Assembly: GCA_021818505.1 (NCBI GenBank)
Contig: JAKADX010000008.1
Span: 62,001 to 126,000 of the forward strand
Origin: Pseudomonadota bacterium
GTDB lineage: Bacteria > Pseudomonadota > Alphaproteobacteria > Acetobacterales > Acetobacteraceae
Direction of reading: 5' to 3'
Length of the DNA: 64,000 nt
Numbering within the stretch: position 1 is the stretch's first letter; each line of letters begins with the position of its first letter. The position numbers were made by a program, and so were the translations under genes. The notes below the pieces were generated by a model. The model made no database searches. It was not told the DNA's origin and was given only the letters and a program-made list of their open reading frames with translations. This document shows positions 43,545-52,968 of this stretch, piece after piece.

Positions 43545-45671
43545 CTACGCCGCGTGGGCAGACCGCAGGAAGGGGGTCCGGCGGTGCGGAGGCCGCCAGT
43601 ACCGTCCCCACGATGCGGCCTGCAGTTCCAGCGTCCTCGCCCGCCGCATCGGCCGCAGGCGCAGCAGCGCATCGCCGTCGGTCCAGCGCCACGCGGTGGT
43701 GTCGTCCCTCTCCGGCCCGTGAACGCCGGACGCGAGGGCGGCGTCGGTCAGTGCGACCGGATGGCCGTCGATTGCGATCGCGGTCAGCGCGAGACCCAGC
43801 CGGCGCCGGTCATCCTGCCGACGGTCGATATGCTCGGGCACGAAGCTGCGCGACAGCAGCCGCACATCGCGCGTGCCCGGCGGCAGGCGCACGGACCATC
43901 TGCCCAGCGACGCGGGCCGCGCGGGTACCACGATCCCGTCGGTCAGCACGCGCAGGCTTGGTGCGGTGGTCAGCCGATAGCCGAGTGACTCCGCTCGCGC
44001 CCGCAGGTCGCTCCACGCGCGCGCAACGGCGTCGCCGCCAAGCAGCAAGGGGGCGCAGCCGTGCGCCTTCCACACAAGCGCGCTGAAATCGGGGTGCAGC
44101 GCCTGCACGGCGCCGCCATTGTCGAAGGCGTTGCGGTTACCGGTGTCGAGATAGCTCTCCGCCGCCAGTCCCTCGGCGAGCAGCACGTCGTGCGAGTCGA
44201 GTTCGACATGAAAGTAGCGCACGCCTCCGGTCAGCCTGTTCTGGACGATGGTCGCGCCATTCAGCAACAGCCGCACCGGGATCAGCGCACCATTCAAAAA
44301 CACGGCATGGTCGGGCGAGAGCAGCAGGTCGCGGCGCGGCGTGCCGTCCGCGAACGCACCGGCGCGGACGCGCACCGGAGCGACCTGAGCGGGATAAGGA
44401 TGCCGGTCCAGATCGACGCGGGCCCGCCCGATCCAGCGAACCGGCCGCAGCGTCGCACGGCCATCGGCGACGGCGACCACGCGGCTGCCGACGCGCAGCC
44501 GCTCGATCGCCACGTCACCGTCCGCGGTGGCGATACGGGTGCCGGCGGCGTAGCAGGCCGCCGTGAGCACGAGGCCGCTGGCCGGCGCCCAGAGCGGCAT
44601 CTGCTGGGTGTCGTAGATCGCATTCCCCTGCCCCGGGTCGCTGTCGCTGGTCGCGAACCGCCCGTAGCCGTAGCCGTAATAGAGCCGGGCCGTCGCGTCG
44701 GTCGGCACGGTCGCACCGAACGTCAGCAGCACCTGGTCGGCAGAGGTCACCTGCGCGGCCGACGCCGCCAGCGTCTGACCGTTATCGAGGATGGACCAGC
44801 CGATCCCATGGGCGGCGTCGGCGTCCAGCGTCGTGCTCAGGGACGCGTGGTCGAGCGAGGCGGACACGAGGATCTGGTTGCTGCCAACCTCTTTGGCGCT
44901 CACCGCCTCCGGCCCGTAGGCGTCCACCTGCCCGAGCGCGACCGGCGAGCCGGGCTGGGCGTAGGACGCGAAGGTCTGGGCGACGGCAAGTGCCACCCGT
45001 TGATCAATCAGGGTCACGTCCGAGGCCGACATGTGCGGCCCGCCATACACGCCCGGCGTGCCGCCGGTGCCATAGAACGTGCCGTCCATGTTGAGATCGT
45101 CGGACTGCACCCCGACCACGGCGTTGAAGCTCGGGTCGGCGGCGAGTTGCGCCATGCCCTGCTTGATCGCCTGGTTGACCGATCCGATGCTGTTCGAGCC
45201 GTAGGGGATCGCGTTGACGAACACATAGGGCACGGTCGCCGCCGACTGGCCGAGAGCCTGTCGGACCTGCTGCGCCTCGAAGCGCACCGCGCTCGTCCAC
45301 TCGGCGGTGGTCAGGCTGGGGTTGGTGCTGTCGTATTCGTTGTGCAGCCACAGCACAGCCGTGGGCACGCTCCTCTCGGACGCCGGCAATTCGTTGATGT
45401 AGTTCAGCAACCCGGTTTCCAGCGTGTTGTTCGTCCAGCCCTGCTGCCAGCCGCCGGCGGACGGCTTCACCCAGTCGCCGACAAAGGCCGTTCCGCCGAC
45501 CAGCGTATTGTCGTTGCTGGTGCTATTCATCTTTTCCAGCAGGTTGACCGTGTTGGTCACCCCGTCGAAGCCCAGCAGTTTCTCGACCTCGGTCGCGACG
45601 GCCGGCCAATCCTTGGACATGGCGAGAAGCTGGGCGTTGGATTGCCCGCGAAGCAGAATATTCAGTTGCAT
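43545..45671 (-). CDS. Esterase-like (SASA/SGNH) protein fused to a Hint domain
   Basis: The 708-residue protein has two parts. Residues 1-240 resemble carbohydrate esterases of the sialate O-acetylesterase type, with LLRGQSNAQ (S11 as nucleophile candidate), AVLWLHNEYDS and GGPHMSASD. After a beta-rich middle region, a Hint (hedgehog/intein) domain begins at C373 (CYAAGTRIATADGDVAIERL), with VRWIGRARVDL, LLLSPDHAVFLNG and VELDSHDVLLAEG. Hint domains self-cleave at the cysteine, so the esterase part may be released or attached elsewhere. There is no classical signal peptide. The gap 45672-45961 upstream holds its promoter but no gene. Confidence 0.82.
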   Translation of the reverse strand: MQLNILLRGQSNAQLLAMSKDWPAVATEVEKLLGFDGVTNTVNLLEKMNSTSNDNTLVGGTAFVGDWVKPSAGGWQQGWTNNTLETGLLNYINELPASERSVPTAVLWLHNEYDSTNPSLTTAEWTSAVRFEAQQVRQALGQSAATVPYVFVNAIPYGSNSIGSVNQAIKQGMAQLAADPSFNAVVGVQSDDLNMDGTFYGTGGTPGVYGGPHMSASDVTLIDQRVALAVAQTFASYAQPGSPVALGQVDAYGPEAVSAKEVGSNQILVSASLDHASLSTTLDADAAHGIGWSILDNGQTLAASAAQVTSADQVLLTFGATVPTDATARLYYGYGYGRFATSDSDPGQGNAIYDTQQMPLWAPASGLVLTAACYAAGTRIATADGDVAIERLRVGSRVVAVADGRATLRPVRWIGRARVDLDRHPYPAQVAPVRVRAGAFADGTPRRDLLLSPDHAVFLNGALIPVRLLLNGATIVQNRLTGGVRYFHVELDSHDVLLAEGLAAESYLDTGNRNAFDNGGAVQALHPDFSALVWKAHGCAPLLLGGDAVARAWSDLRARAESLGYRLTTAPSLRVLTDGIVVPARPASLGRWSVRLPPGTRDVRLLSRSFVPEHIDRRQDDRRRLGLALTAIAIDGHPVALTDAALASGVHGPERDDTTAWRWTDGDALLRLRPMRRARTLELQAASWGRYWRPPHRRTPFLRSAHAA

Positions 45672-45961
45672 TCGGAAACGGCCTCCCGAGCCAAATACTT
45701 ATTCTTTCGTAATGGGTCGCAGTTTTGTCAAATTGCCATGCTTTCCCGCCCGGCCGGGTAACAAGCGCGCGGGTCAGGACGCAGCCCCGCGACGCCGACC
45801 GCACGGCGCGTGTCGCACCGCGACGGCATCCCCGATCGGGTTCAGGTCAAGGCTGTGGCTGGCGGGGCGAAAATGCCAGCACAGGGATGGGCCAACGCCC
45901 CGGCTTTTGCGCGGCCCCGAATCGGTGCGACCGCAAACGGGTGCGGCGCAGCCCGGCGCGG

Positions 45962-46834
45962 TCAGGCGGTCAGGCCGAAATCCATGCCGTTGCGCAGCGC
46001 CACAGTGGCGGCGATCGGCCACAGCACGAAGCCCTTCGCTGCCAGCGTCGGCAGCCATTCCTCCAGCGCGGCGAGCGTGTGCGGGCGGGGGTGGCCGATG
46101 CCGATGGCGTAGCCGTGGCGCAACGCGAACGTCTCCAGATCGGCAAGCTGCGCGCGGATGACGCCGCGATCGGGCGAGTTGTCGAGGAACACGTCGCGCG
46201 CCGCCGAAGGCACGCCGGCCGCCTCGGCCCGGGTGATGGCGACGCTGTGCGGCACGACCACGCTGTCAAGGAACAGCATCCCGTGCGCGCGCACCTGCAG
46301 CGCCATCAGGTCCATCAGCGCCGGATCCCGCGTCGCCACGCTGCCCATGTGGTTGTTCAGCCCGACCACCCCCGGCACCGCCGCGATGGCGCCGCGCAGA
46401 CGGGCTAGGTTTTCCTCCGCCGGCAGATCGACGCGCAGCGGGTCCGGCCCGGTCTGCAGAATGCTGTCGGTGTGCGCCTGCATCGGCATGTGCAGCAGCG
46501 CCTCATGCCCGCGCGCGGCGGCGGCGGCCATCTGCTCGGGCAGGTCGGGGGCGAAAGGGAACCATGCGAGCGTCAGCGGCCCAGGCAGCATCAGCGCCTG
46601 CAAGGTACGGGCGCGCATCACGCCCATGTCATCGATCACGAGCGCGATCTTCGGCCGCTTGTCGGCCATGTCCACCGGCACGGCATGGCGCCGCCACGTC
46701 GGCAAGGCGGGCTGTCCGGCAAGACCGGCAGCAGCGGGGGCCGGCGGCACCGACTGGGCATCCGCGCCCCGTACCGGCACCGCGGCGGTTGCGGTCAGCA
46801 GACTGGCAAGGACGGCACGGCGGGAGGGATACAT
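45962..46834 (-). CDS. Divergent polysaccharide deacetylase family protein
   Basis: The 290-residue secreted protein (signal AVLASLLTATAAVPVRGADA) has the YibQ-type divergent deacetylase fold: PKIALVIDDMGVM, LAWFPFAPDL, HEALLHMPMQ, GLNNHMGSVATRD and AIGIGHPRPHTLAALEEWLP. It is probably periplasmic and works on cell-wall or surface glycans. In many relatives it neighbours envelope or division genes; here it stands alone. Confidence 0.85.
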   Translation of the reverse strand: MYPSRRAVLASLLTATAAVPVRGADAQSVPPAPAAAGLAGQPALPTWRRHAVPVDMADKRPKIALVIDDMGVMRARTLQALMLPGPLTLAWFPFAPDLPEQMAAAAARGHEALLHMPMQAHTDSILQTGPDPLRVDLPAEENLARLRGAIAAVPGVVGLNNHMGSVATRDPALMDLMALQVRAHGMLFLDSVVVPHSVAITRAEAAGVPSAARDVFLDNSPDRGVIRAQLADLETFALRHGYAIGIGHPRPHTLAALEEWLPTLAAKGFVLWPIAATVALRNGMDFGLTA

Positions 46835-46995
46835 GCGAATTTCTTCAAGGGCACCGGAACGAACGCGAGCGCAGAATAATCACCACATCCTGAGTCGTGC
46901 CACTTTCTTTCGCTCTTTTGACGCAACAAAGCGCGAGGCTGTGTGGGCGCCGCCACGTCGTGACCGGCGCCCAACTTTGTGCCGGCGGCGGTAAG

Positions 46996-48117
46996 CTACG
47001 GTGCGTCGAGAGCCGCGTCCGCCGGAGCGTGATCCAGGCCGTGCGCGTGCGCGACCGCAGGATGGGTGATCACCCCGTTATGGATATTGAGGCCGTGGCG
47101 CAGATGCTTGTCGTCGGTCAGCGCCCGGCGCCAGCCCTTGCCGGCGATCGCCAGCACGAAGGGCAGCGTGGCGTTGCCGAGCGCGATGGTGGAGGTACGC
47201 GCGACCGCGCCGGGCATGTTGGTGACGCAGTAATGCACGACCCCCTCGGCGACGTAGGTGGGGGCAGCGTGGGTGGTCGGGCGGCTGGTTTCGAAGCACC
47301 CGCCCTGGTCGATTGCGATGTCGACAAGCACCGAGCCGGGCCGCATCTGGCGGACCAGTTCGCGCGACACCAGCTTCGGCGCCGCCGCACCCGGCACCAG
47401 CACGGCCCCGATCACCAGATCGGCATTGCGCACCGCGCCCTCGATCGCGTCGGCGGTCGAGAACAGCGTGTGCAACTGAGTTGGGAACTGCTCGTCAAGT
47501 TCGCGCAGCCGGCCGAGGGACTTGTCGATCACGGTGACGGTGGCACCGAAGCCGATCGCCATACGCGCGGCATTGCTACCCGCCACCCCGCCGCCGAGCA
47601 CCACCACGTTACCCGCCGGCACGCCCGGCACGCCGCCGAGCAGCACGCCCGCCCCACCCTGTTCCTTTTCCAGGCAGTGGGCGCCGACCTGCACGGACAT
47701 GCGCCCCGCGACCTCGCTCATCGGTGCCAGCAGCGGCAGGGCGCCGCGGTGGTCGGTCACCGTCTCATAAGCGATGCAGGTCGCGCCGGAGCGCATCAGT
47801 CCTTCGGTCTGCTGACGGTCGGCGGCGAGGTGCAGATAGGTGAACAGCACCTGCCCGGCGCGCAGCCGCGCGATCTCCTCCGGCTGCGGTTCCTTCACCT
47901 TGACGATCATTTCCGCGAACTCGAACACGGTCTCGGCGTCCCCGCCGAGGGCGGCACCGGCAGCGCGATACGCCTCGTCGGGAAAGCCGATGGCGCCGGC
48001 CGCACCCTGCTGCACCATGACCTGATGCCCACCGCGGGTCAGTTCGCGGACCGCCGCCGGGGTGAGGCCGACGCGGTATTCGTGGGTCTTGATCTCCTTG
48101 GGAATTCCGATCTTCAC
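46996..48117 (-). CDS. ald: Alanine dehydrogenase
   Basis: The 373-residue NAD enzyme interconverts alanine and pyruvate plus ammonia. Features are [37 protein letters not shown], the dinucleotide site [16 protein letters not shown] and [18 protein letters not shown]. The length is normal. It may supply nitrogen or keep redox balance; no operon partner is seen. Confidence 0.96.
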   Translation of the reverse strand: MKIGIPKEIKTHEYRVGLTPAAVRELTRGGHQVMVQQGAAGAIGFPDEAYRAAGAALGGDAETVFEFAEMIVKVKEPQPEEIARLRAGQVLFTYLHLAADRQQTEGLMRSGATCIAYETVTDHRGALPLLAPMSEVAGRMSVQVGAHCLEKEQGGAGVLLGGVPGVPAGNVVVLGGGVAGSNAARMAIGFGATVTVIDKSLGRLRELDEQFPTQLHTLFSTADAIEGAVRNADLVIGAVLVPGAAAPKLVSRELVRQMRPGSVLVDIAIDQGGCFETSRPTTHAAPTYVAEGVVHYCVTNMPGAVARTSTIALGNATLPFVLAIAGKGWRRALTDDKHLRHGLNIHNGVITHPAVAHAHGLDHAPADAALDAP

Positions 48118-48276
48118 CTGCGCCTCCGCGCCGAACTATGCACCCGGGATGCTAGCCCCGGACGCGCCACGGCGCCAAACTGCCGGCCGAGTTGCAAACT
48201 GCCCGCCGAGTTGGCGGCCGGGCACACCGCGACCAGGTTTTGCCGCAGACCAGCCCGTGCTATCAGGAGGCGGGCG

Positions 48277-48353
48277 GTTCCCGTAGCTCAGCTGGATAGA
48301 GCACAGGATTCCTAATCCTGGGGCCGTGGGTTCGAATCCCGCCGGGAACGCCA
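48277..48353 (+). tRNA. tRNA-Arg(CCT)
   Basis: The 77 bases fold as a cloverleaf: acceptor GTTCCCG/CGGGAAC, D arm GCTC/GAGC, anticodon stem CAGGA/TCCTG with loop TTCCTAA, T arm GTGGG/CCCGC and an encoded CCA. The anticodon CCT reads AGG. It stands at the edge of the accessory block to its right, but no repeat of its 3' end was found in the window. Confidence 0.97.
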
Positions 48354-48620
48354 AGCATTGTAAAGAGATTACAGACCGACCGAAGCGGGCCTGCAAGTGC
48401 CGGACATCGCTGACGACTGAATTGCAGTGTGATGGCCGCCGGTGGCCGGCCGTGCCAGTCGGACCCGAGGCCGCTCACGCTGACCCGTCGCCGCGCTGTC
48501 TCGCCACGCAACGGGAAGCGATCTCATTCTTCCATCAATTCTACGCGCGACAGCTCTCCGCTACTGCACCGGGGACGGCGTCGAATTTGGTCGCACTACC
48601 CACCCGCAGCGCAATCCGCT
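48354..48620. other. Gene-free stretch between tRNA-Arg and accessory cluster
   Basis: This 267-bp stretch shows no convincing gene, repeat or hairpin. Open frames here lack ribosome sites and run into the tRNA. It may be old integration debris, but no att-like sequence is seen. Confidence 0.5.
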
Positions 48621-48668
48621 TTCATTGGGAACCCCGCTTCAATTATAATTCTTGTAATGCGGGGGGGG
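48621..48668 (+). promoter_or_regulatory. Promoter with exact TATAAT and G8 tract before di-heme gene
   Basis: An exact -10 box TATAAT (48644-48649) has a weak -35 (TTCATT, 48621-48626) at 17-bp spacing. The leader contains eight G in a row (48661-48668) running into the ribosome site GAGG before the start at 48679. The AT-rich promoter stands out from the GC-rich surroundings. The G8 tract could change spacing by slippage. Confidence 0.45.
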
Positions 48669-48678
48669 AGGCAAACCC

Positions 48679-51129
48679 ATGCGACCCGGACGGCTGATGA
48701 CCGCGATCACGGCCTTGACTGCGATCACTGGCTTGGTCGCCCCGGCAGCGGCGCAGCGCGCAGGCCACGTCCTCGATGAAGCACAGCAGGCAGGCTGGAA
48801 TGACGGACGGTTCCATCATGCCGACGAAGACTATTTCCGCGACATGGACGGTGGCCCGGCCCTGCGCCTGGATGCGCAGGAGATCATCGGCCGGAACATG
48901 TGGCTGGTCTGGACAGGAGGCAACGACCGGTTCTGGGATCGCATGACCGGCCTGACCTTCGGCGCATTCGATCTGCTGAAGATCGTCGCCTATGACCCGC
49001 GCGCGCCGATCGACCGCGCGCGTCGCTGGACCTGGCTTGGTCTGATCAACGAACCCTGCTTCGATCCGCCCAAACAGCCCGACCCTGACAGGTTCGGGCT
49101 GCTGTTGGACACGCGGCGCTCCGACTGCGCGGCTGACCCGTTCGCCAACGAAGCCAAGTATCCTGGCATCCACATCGGCGCGCGCGGAAAGACAGTGCCG
49201 GTCGGCTCCGTGTACGGCTGGCCCACCGGCATCGTGGGCTTGCGGCTGTTTCCCAATCCCGCGTTCGATGAGGCCGCGAAGCGCAAGTGGGACCCGCTGC
49301 GCTACTTTTCCGACCAGAGTTACTACAACGACAAGGACCTGGTCCGTCCGTACCGGATCGGCATGTCCTGCGGCTTCTGCCATGTCGGACCGAGCCCGAT
49401 CCACCCACCTGCCGATCCGGCCAATCCGAAGTGGGAAAACCTGAGTTCGACCGTCGGCGCACAGTACATGTGGGTTGACCGGCTGTTCGTGTACGACACG
49501 CGGAAGGACAACTTCATGTTCCAGCTGGTGCACACGTACCGGCCGGGCACCATGGATACCTCATTGGTCTCCACCGACAACATCAATAATCCCCGCACGA
49601 TGAATGCGATCTACAGCCTCGATGACCGCATGAGGCTGGCTCTGCGCTGGGGGCGGGAGAATCTGTCCGGCGGAGAGCTGAAAAACAAACAGCTGAACGA
49701 CTACGTCAAAAGCGGGCCGCTGACCAACTTCTTCCAGCCTCCCAGCACGGTCTGGACCCCGCACGTACTCAAGGACGGATCCGACTCGGTCGGCGTGCTG
49801 GGTGCGCTGAACCGGGTGTATCTCAACATCGGGTTGTTCAGCGAGGAGTGGCTGCTGCACTTCAATCCGGTGGCAGGCGGGAAGCCGATCAGTCCGATTC
49901 CGATCGCCACCGCAGAGAAGAATTCGGCCTACTGGCGCGCGACCGAGGCGGGAACGCCGGATATGGCCCTGTTCTTTCTGAAGGCGGGACGGCCCGATCA
50001 TCTCGCTGATGCCCCCGGCGGTGCGAAATACCTGACTGCCACCCCCGCCGTGCTCGACCGCGGGAAAACCGTGTTCGCCGAGACGTGCGCGCGCTGCCAC
50101 TCCAGCAAGGCGCCGACGCCGGCGGCGGGACTCGATCCCGCCGGTTGCGCCGGTCCCGGGTATCTGCAGTGCTGGAATGAATACTGGGCGTGGACCAAAA
50201 CCGCCGACTACCAACGCCAGATGGACGCAATCGTTCACGCGCCTGACTTCCTGGATCACAATTACCTTTCGACGGATTTCCGGGTCCCCGTGACGCTGCT
50301 GCAAACCAATGCCTGCAGCCCGCTCGCGACCAACGCGCTGGCCGGAAACATCTGGGACAACTTTTCATCGCATTCCTACAAGACCTTGCCGTCGGTCGGA
50401 ACCGTGACGGTGCACGATCCGTTCACCGGGGAAGCGCATGCTTACCTCATGCCGGCGGGCGGACGGGGCTATACGCGCCCTCCGTCGCTGATCAGCGTCT
50501 GGTCCTCCGCGCCGTTCCTCCTCAACAACACGCTGGGGCCGTTCGAACAGGACCCGTCGGTGGACGGCCGGATGCGCCTCTTCCAGGCATCCATCGAGCA
50601 ACTGCTCTGGCCGGAAAAGCGCGCCAAGGATCCGGTACTCGGCGACAAGGTCCCGGGCGTGATCGACCGCACAACGGCGCGCAGCAATATCACAATCCCG
50701 GCCGGATTTGTGCCTGACATGCTGAAACCGGCCAGCGGGCCGCTGCACCTGCTGCTGCCGAAACTGTTCAATGCCGACGGCAGCATCACGTTGGGCCCGA
50801 TACCGGCCGGCATCCCGGTGAACCTGCTGGCCAATCTGCAGCCTTTGCCGGAAGGCGGCTCGGCGCTTGAGAAGGCCGAGCATGTTGCGACGGTGCTGAA
50901 GCTGCTGGTGCAGCTCAAGTCCGACCTGCTCAGCCTGCCGGATGATGCCACCGACGATCAGGTGCGGGCGACATTCGCCAATTCTGTGCCGACTCTGCTC
51001 AAGCTGAACAAATGCCCGGATTTCGTGGTGAACCGCGGGCACTATTTCGGCACGGGCCTGGCGGACGGCGAGCCCGCGCTCAGTGACGAGGACAAGCGCG
51101 CACTCATTGAATTTCTGAAGACATTCTGA
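48679..51129 (+). CDS. Secreted di-heme c-type cytochrome, RoxA/peroxidase-like
   Basis: The 816-residue protein has a signal peptide (about 1-25, ending APAAAQ) and two heme-c attachment sites: C231-G-F-C-H and C470-A-R-C-H. The segment NMWLVWTGGNDRFWDRM and the large spacing between the hemes recall rubber oxygenase RoxA and related di-heme oxygenases more than short cytochrome c peroxidases. It would act in the periplasm or outside. The GMC oxidoreductase gene follows 9 bp later. RoxA cleaves carbon double bonds with oxygen; a peroxidase role is the alternative. Confidence 0.75.
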   Translation: MRPGRLMTAITALTAITGLVAPAAAQRAGHVLDEAQQAGWNDGRFHHADEDYFRDMDGGPALRLDAQEIIGRNMWLVWTGGNDRFWDRMTGLTFGAFDLLKIVAYDPRAPIDRARRWTWLGLINEPCFDPPKQPDPDRFGLLLDTRRSDCAADPFANEAKYPGIHIGARGKTVPVGSVYGWPTGIVGLRLFPNPAFDEAAKRKWDPLRYFSDQSYYNDKDLVRPYRIGMSCGFCHVGPSPIHPPADPANPKWENLSSTVGAQYMWVDRLFVYDTRKDNFMFQLVHTYRPGTMDTSLVSTDNINNPRTMNAIYSLDDRMRLALRWGRENLSGGELKNKQLNDYVKSGPLTNFFQPPSTVWTPHVLKDGSDSVGVLGALNRVYLNIGLFSEEWLLHFNPVAGGKPISPIPIATAEKNSAYWRATEAGTPDMALFFLKAGRPDHLADAPGGAKYLTATPAVLDRGKTVFAETCARCHSSKAPTPAAGLDPAGCAGPGYLQCWNEYWAWTKTADYQRQMDAIVHAPDFLDHNYLSTDFRVPVTLLQTNACSPLATNALAGNIWDNFSSHSYKTLPSVGTVTVHDPFTGEAHAYLMPAGGRGYTRPPSLISVWSSAPFLLNNTLGPFEQDPSVDGRMRLFQASIEQLLWPEKRAKDPVLGDKVPGVIDRTTARSNITIPAGFVPDMLKPASGPLHLLLPKLFNADGSITLGPIPAGIPVNLLANLQPLPEGGSALEKAEHVATVLKLLVQLKSDLLSLPDDATDDQVRATFANSVPTLLKLNKCPDFVVNRGHYFGTGLADGEPALSDEDKRALIEFLKTF

Positions 51130-51138
51130 GCCGCGGCG

Positions 51139-52968
51139 ATGGCCGAGCCGGATTGCGACTATGTGGTCGTCGGCTCCGGTGCGGGCGGCGGGACGGTTGC
51201 GGCGCGTCTTGCCGAGGCGGGCATGCGCGTGGTCGTGCTGGAGGCCGGAGGTGACCCTCGTGCGGAGAGCACGCGTCTGCCGGCGGATTACGACGTGCCG
51301 GCTTTCCATACGTTCGCTTCCGAGAACCCGGCGATCGCATGGGACTTTTTCGTGCGTCACTACGCCGACAGGGCGCAGCAGCAGTGCGATCCCAAGCTGA
51401 CGCCGGCAGGCATTCTCTACCCCCGAGCGGGCGCGCTGGGCGGCTGCACCGCCCATAACGCAATGATCCTGATGCGACCGCACGATGCGGACTGGGATGG
51501 TATCGCCGATCTCACCGCTGACCAGTCCTGGCGGGCGCCGGCGATGCGGCAATACTGGCAGCGGCTCGAAAGCTGCCGGCACCGGCCGATCTGGCGCGCG
51601 CTCGCACGGCTTGGCATCGATCCGACGGGACACGGCTGGAACGGGTGGCTGACCGCGGAACGGGCACTGCCGCGGGAGGCAATGGATGACCATGCGCTGC
51701 TGCGCACCGTGCTGCGCTCGGCAGTGGCCGCAATGGCGCACACGCGCAGGCCATGGACCTCATTTCTCCGTCTGCTCGATACCGCAGCGGACCCCAACGA
51801 TGTGCGCAACGCGGGGGCGGCCGGCGTGGATGTCTGGTACACGCCGCTCTCCACCAAAGACCACGTCAGGATGGGAACCAGGGAGCGCCTGCTTGCCGTG
51901 GCGGCGCGCTATCCGGATCGGCTGCGAATTTCGCTGAACAGCCTGGCGAACCGGATCGTGCTCGATGACGCGAACCGCGCGATCGGCGTCGATTACCTCA
52001 AGGGAGAAAGTCTGTACAGGGCGGGACGGCAAGGATCGCAAAAGGGTACGCCCGAGCGCATTCACGCAAGGCGCGAGGTCATCGTGGCGGGCGGCGCGTT
52101 CAACTCGCCGCAGTTGCTGATGCTGTCGGGCGTGGGACCAGCGGCGGAACTGTCCGCCCACGGCATCGCACAGCGACTGGATCTTCCTGGCGTGGGCCGC
52201 AACCTGCAAGACCGTTACGAGATCGGCGTCGTCAACCGTCTGCGGCGTCCATGGCGTGCGCTCAAGGGCGCGCGGTTCGCTCCTGGCGATGGCTTGTATG
52301 AGGCCTGGGCGAAACAGCGCAGCGGCATGTACATCTCCAATGGCGCCGCGCTTGCCGCTACATTGTCGTCATCCCCGGGGAGAGACCCGCCGGATTTATT
52401 CTGCATGGCGCTGCTGGCCAGGTTCAATGGCTACTTCCCTGGCTACTCGCAGCAGATCGCGGCACATCACAATTATCTCACGTGGGCAATTCTCAAGGCG
52501 CACACAGGAAACAGGGCCGGAGTCGTATCGCTTCGCTCCGCCGACCCGCGCGATCCGCCGCAGGTGGACTTCCATTATTTCTGTCAGGGCGAAGCGGAAG
52601 ACCTGGGCGCAGTCATCGCGGCAATCCGGTTCGTTCGCAATCTCGGGGCAGGCATCGGCGAATTGATCGAACAGGAAGAGGAGCCTGGGGCGCATCTGAC
52701 CGATGACGCGCAGCTTGCACAGTATGTTCGCGACCGCGCCTGGGGTCATCACGCGTCCTGCTCCTGCGCGATCGGGCCGCGCGAGCAGGGCGGCGTGCTC
52801 GACAGCGCCTTCCAGGTCCATGGCACAACCGGACTGCGGATCGTCGATGCCTCGATCTTTCCCCGAATCCCGGGATTCTTCATCGCGGGCGCGATCTATA
52901 TGGCGGCGGAGAAGGCTGCCGATGTGATCCTGAGCGCGGCGCGGGCGTCGGCGGCGATCATTGCGTGA
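51139..52968 (+). CDS. GMC-family FAD oxidoreductase
   Basis: The 609-residue flavoprotein has the FAD fold (CDYVVVGSGAGGGTVAARLAEAG), the GMC signatures LGGCTAHNAMI and GGAFNSPQLLMLSGVG, and the C-terminal HHASCSCAIG and GLRIVDASIFPRIPGFFIAG. The usual catalytic His-Asn pair near the end is changed here (WGHHAS then PRIPGFF), which may alter the reaction. It would oxidise an alcohol or related group. No signal peptide is seen. It is convergent with the DyP gene, with which it overlaps by 11 bp. Confidence 0.85.
   Translation: MAEPDCDYVVVGSGAGGGTVAARLAEAGMRVVVLEAGGDPRAESTRLPADYDVPAFHTFASENPAIAWDFFVRHYADRAQQQCDPKLTPAGILYPRAGALGGCTAHNAMILMRPHDADWDGIADLTADQSWRAPAMRQYWQRLESCRHRPIWRALARLGIDPTGHGWNGWLTAERALPREAMDDHALLRTVLRSAVAAMAHTRRPWTSFLRLLDTAADPNDVRNAGAAGVDVWYTPLSTKDHVRMGTRERLLAVAARYPDRLRISLNSLANRIVLDDANRAIGVDYLKGESLYRAGRQGSQKGTPERIHARREVIVAGGAFNSPQLLMLSGVGPAAELSAHGIAQRLDLPGVGRNLQDRYEIGVVNRLRRPWRALKGARFAPGDGLYEAWAKQRSGMYISNGAALAATLSSSPGRDPPDLFCMALLARFNGYFPGYSQQIAAHHNYLTWAILKAHTGNRAGVVSLRSADPRDPPQVDFHYFCQGEAEDLGAVIAAIRFVRNLGAGIGELIEQEEEPGAHLTDDAQLAQYVRDRAWGHHASCSCAIGPREQGGVLDSAFQVHGTTGLRIVDASIFPRIPGFFIAGAIYMAAEKAADVILSAARASAAIIA

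Noticed and set aside
48326-48697. Open frame running from tRNA-Arg toward the di-heme gene
   Set aside because: It overlaps the tRNA and the promoter, lacks a ribosome site and has no recognisable domain.
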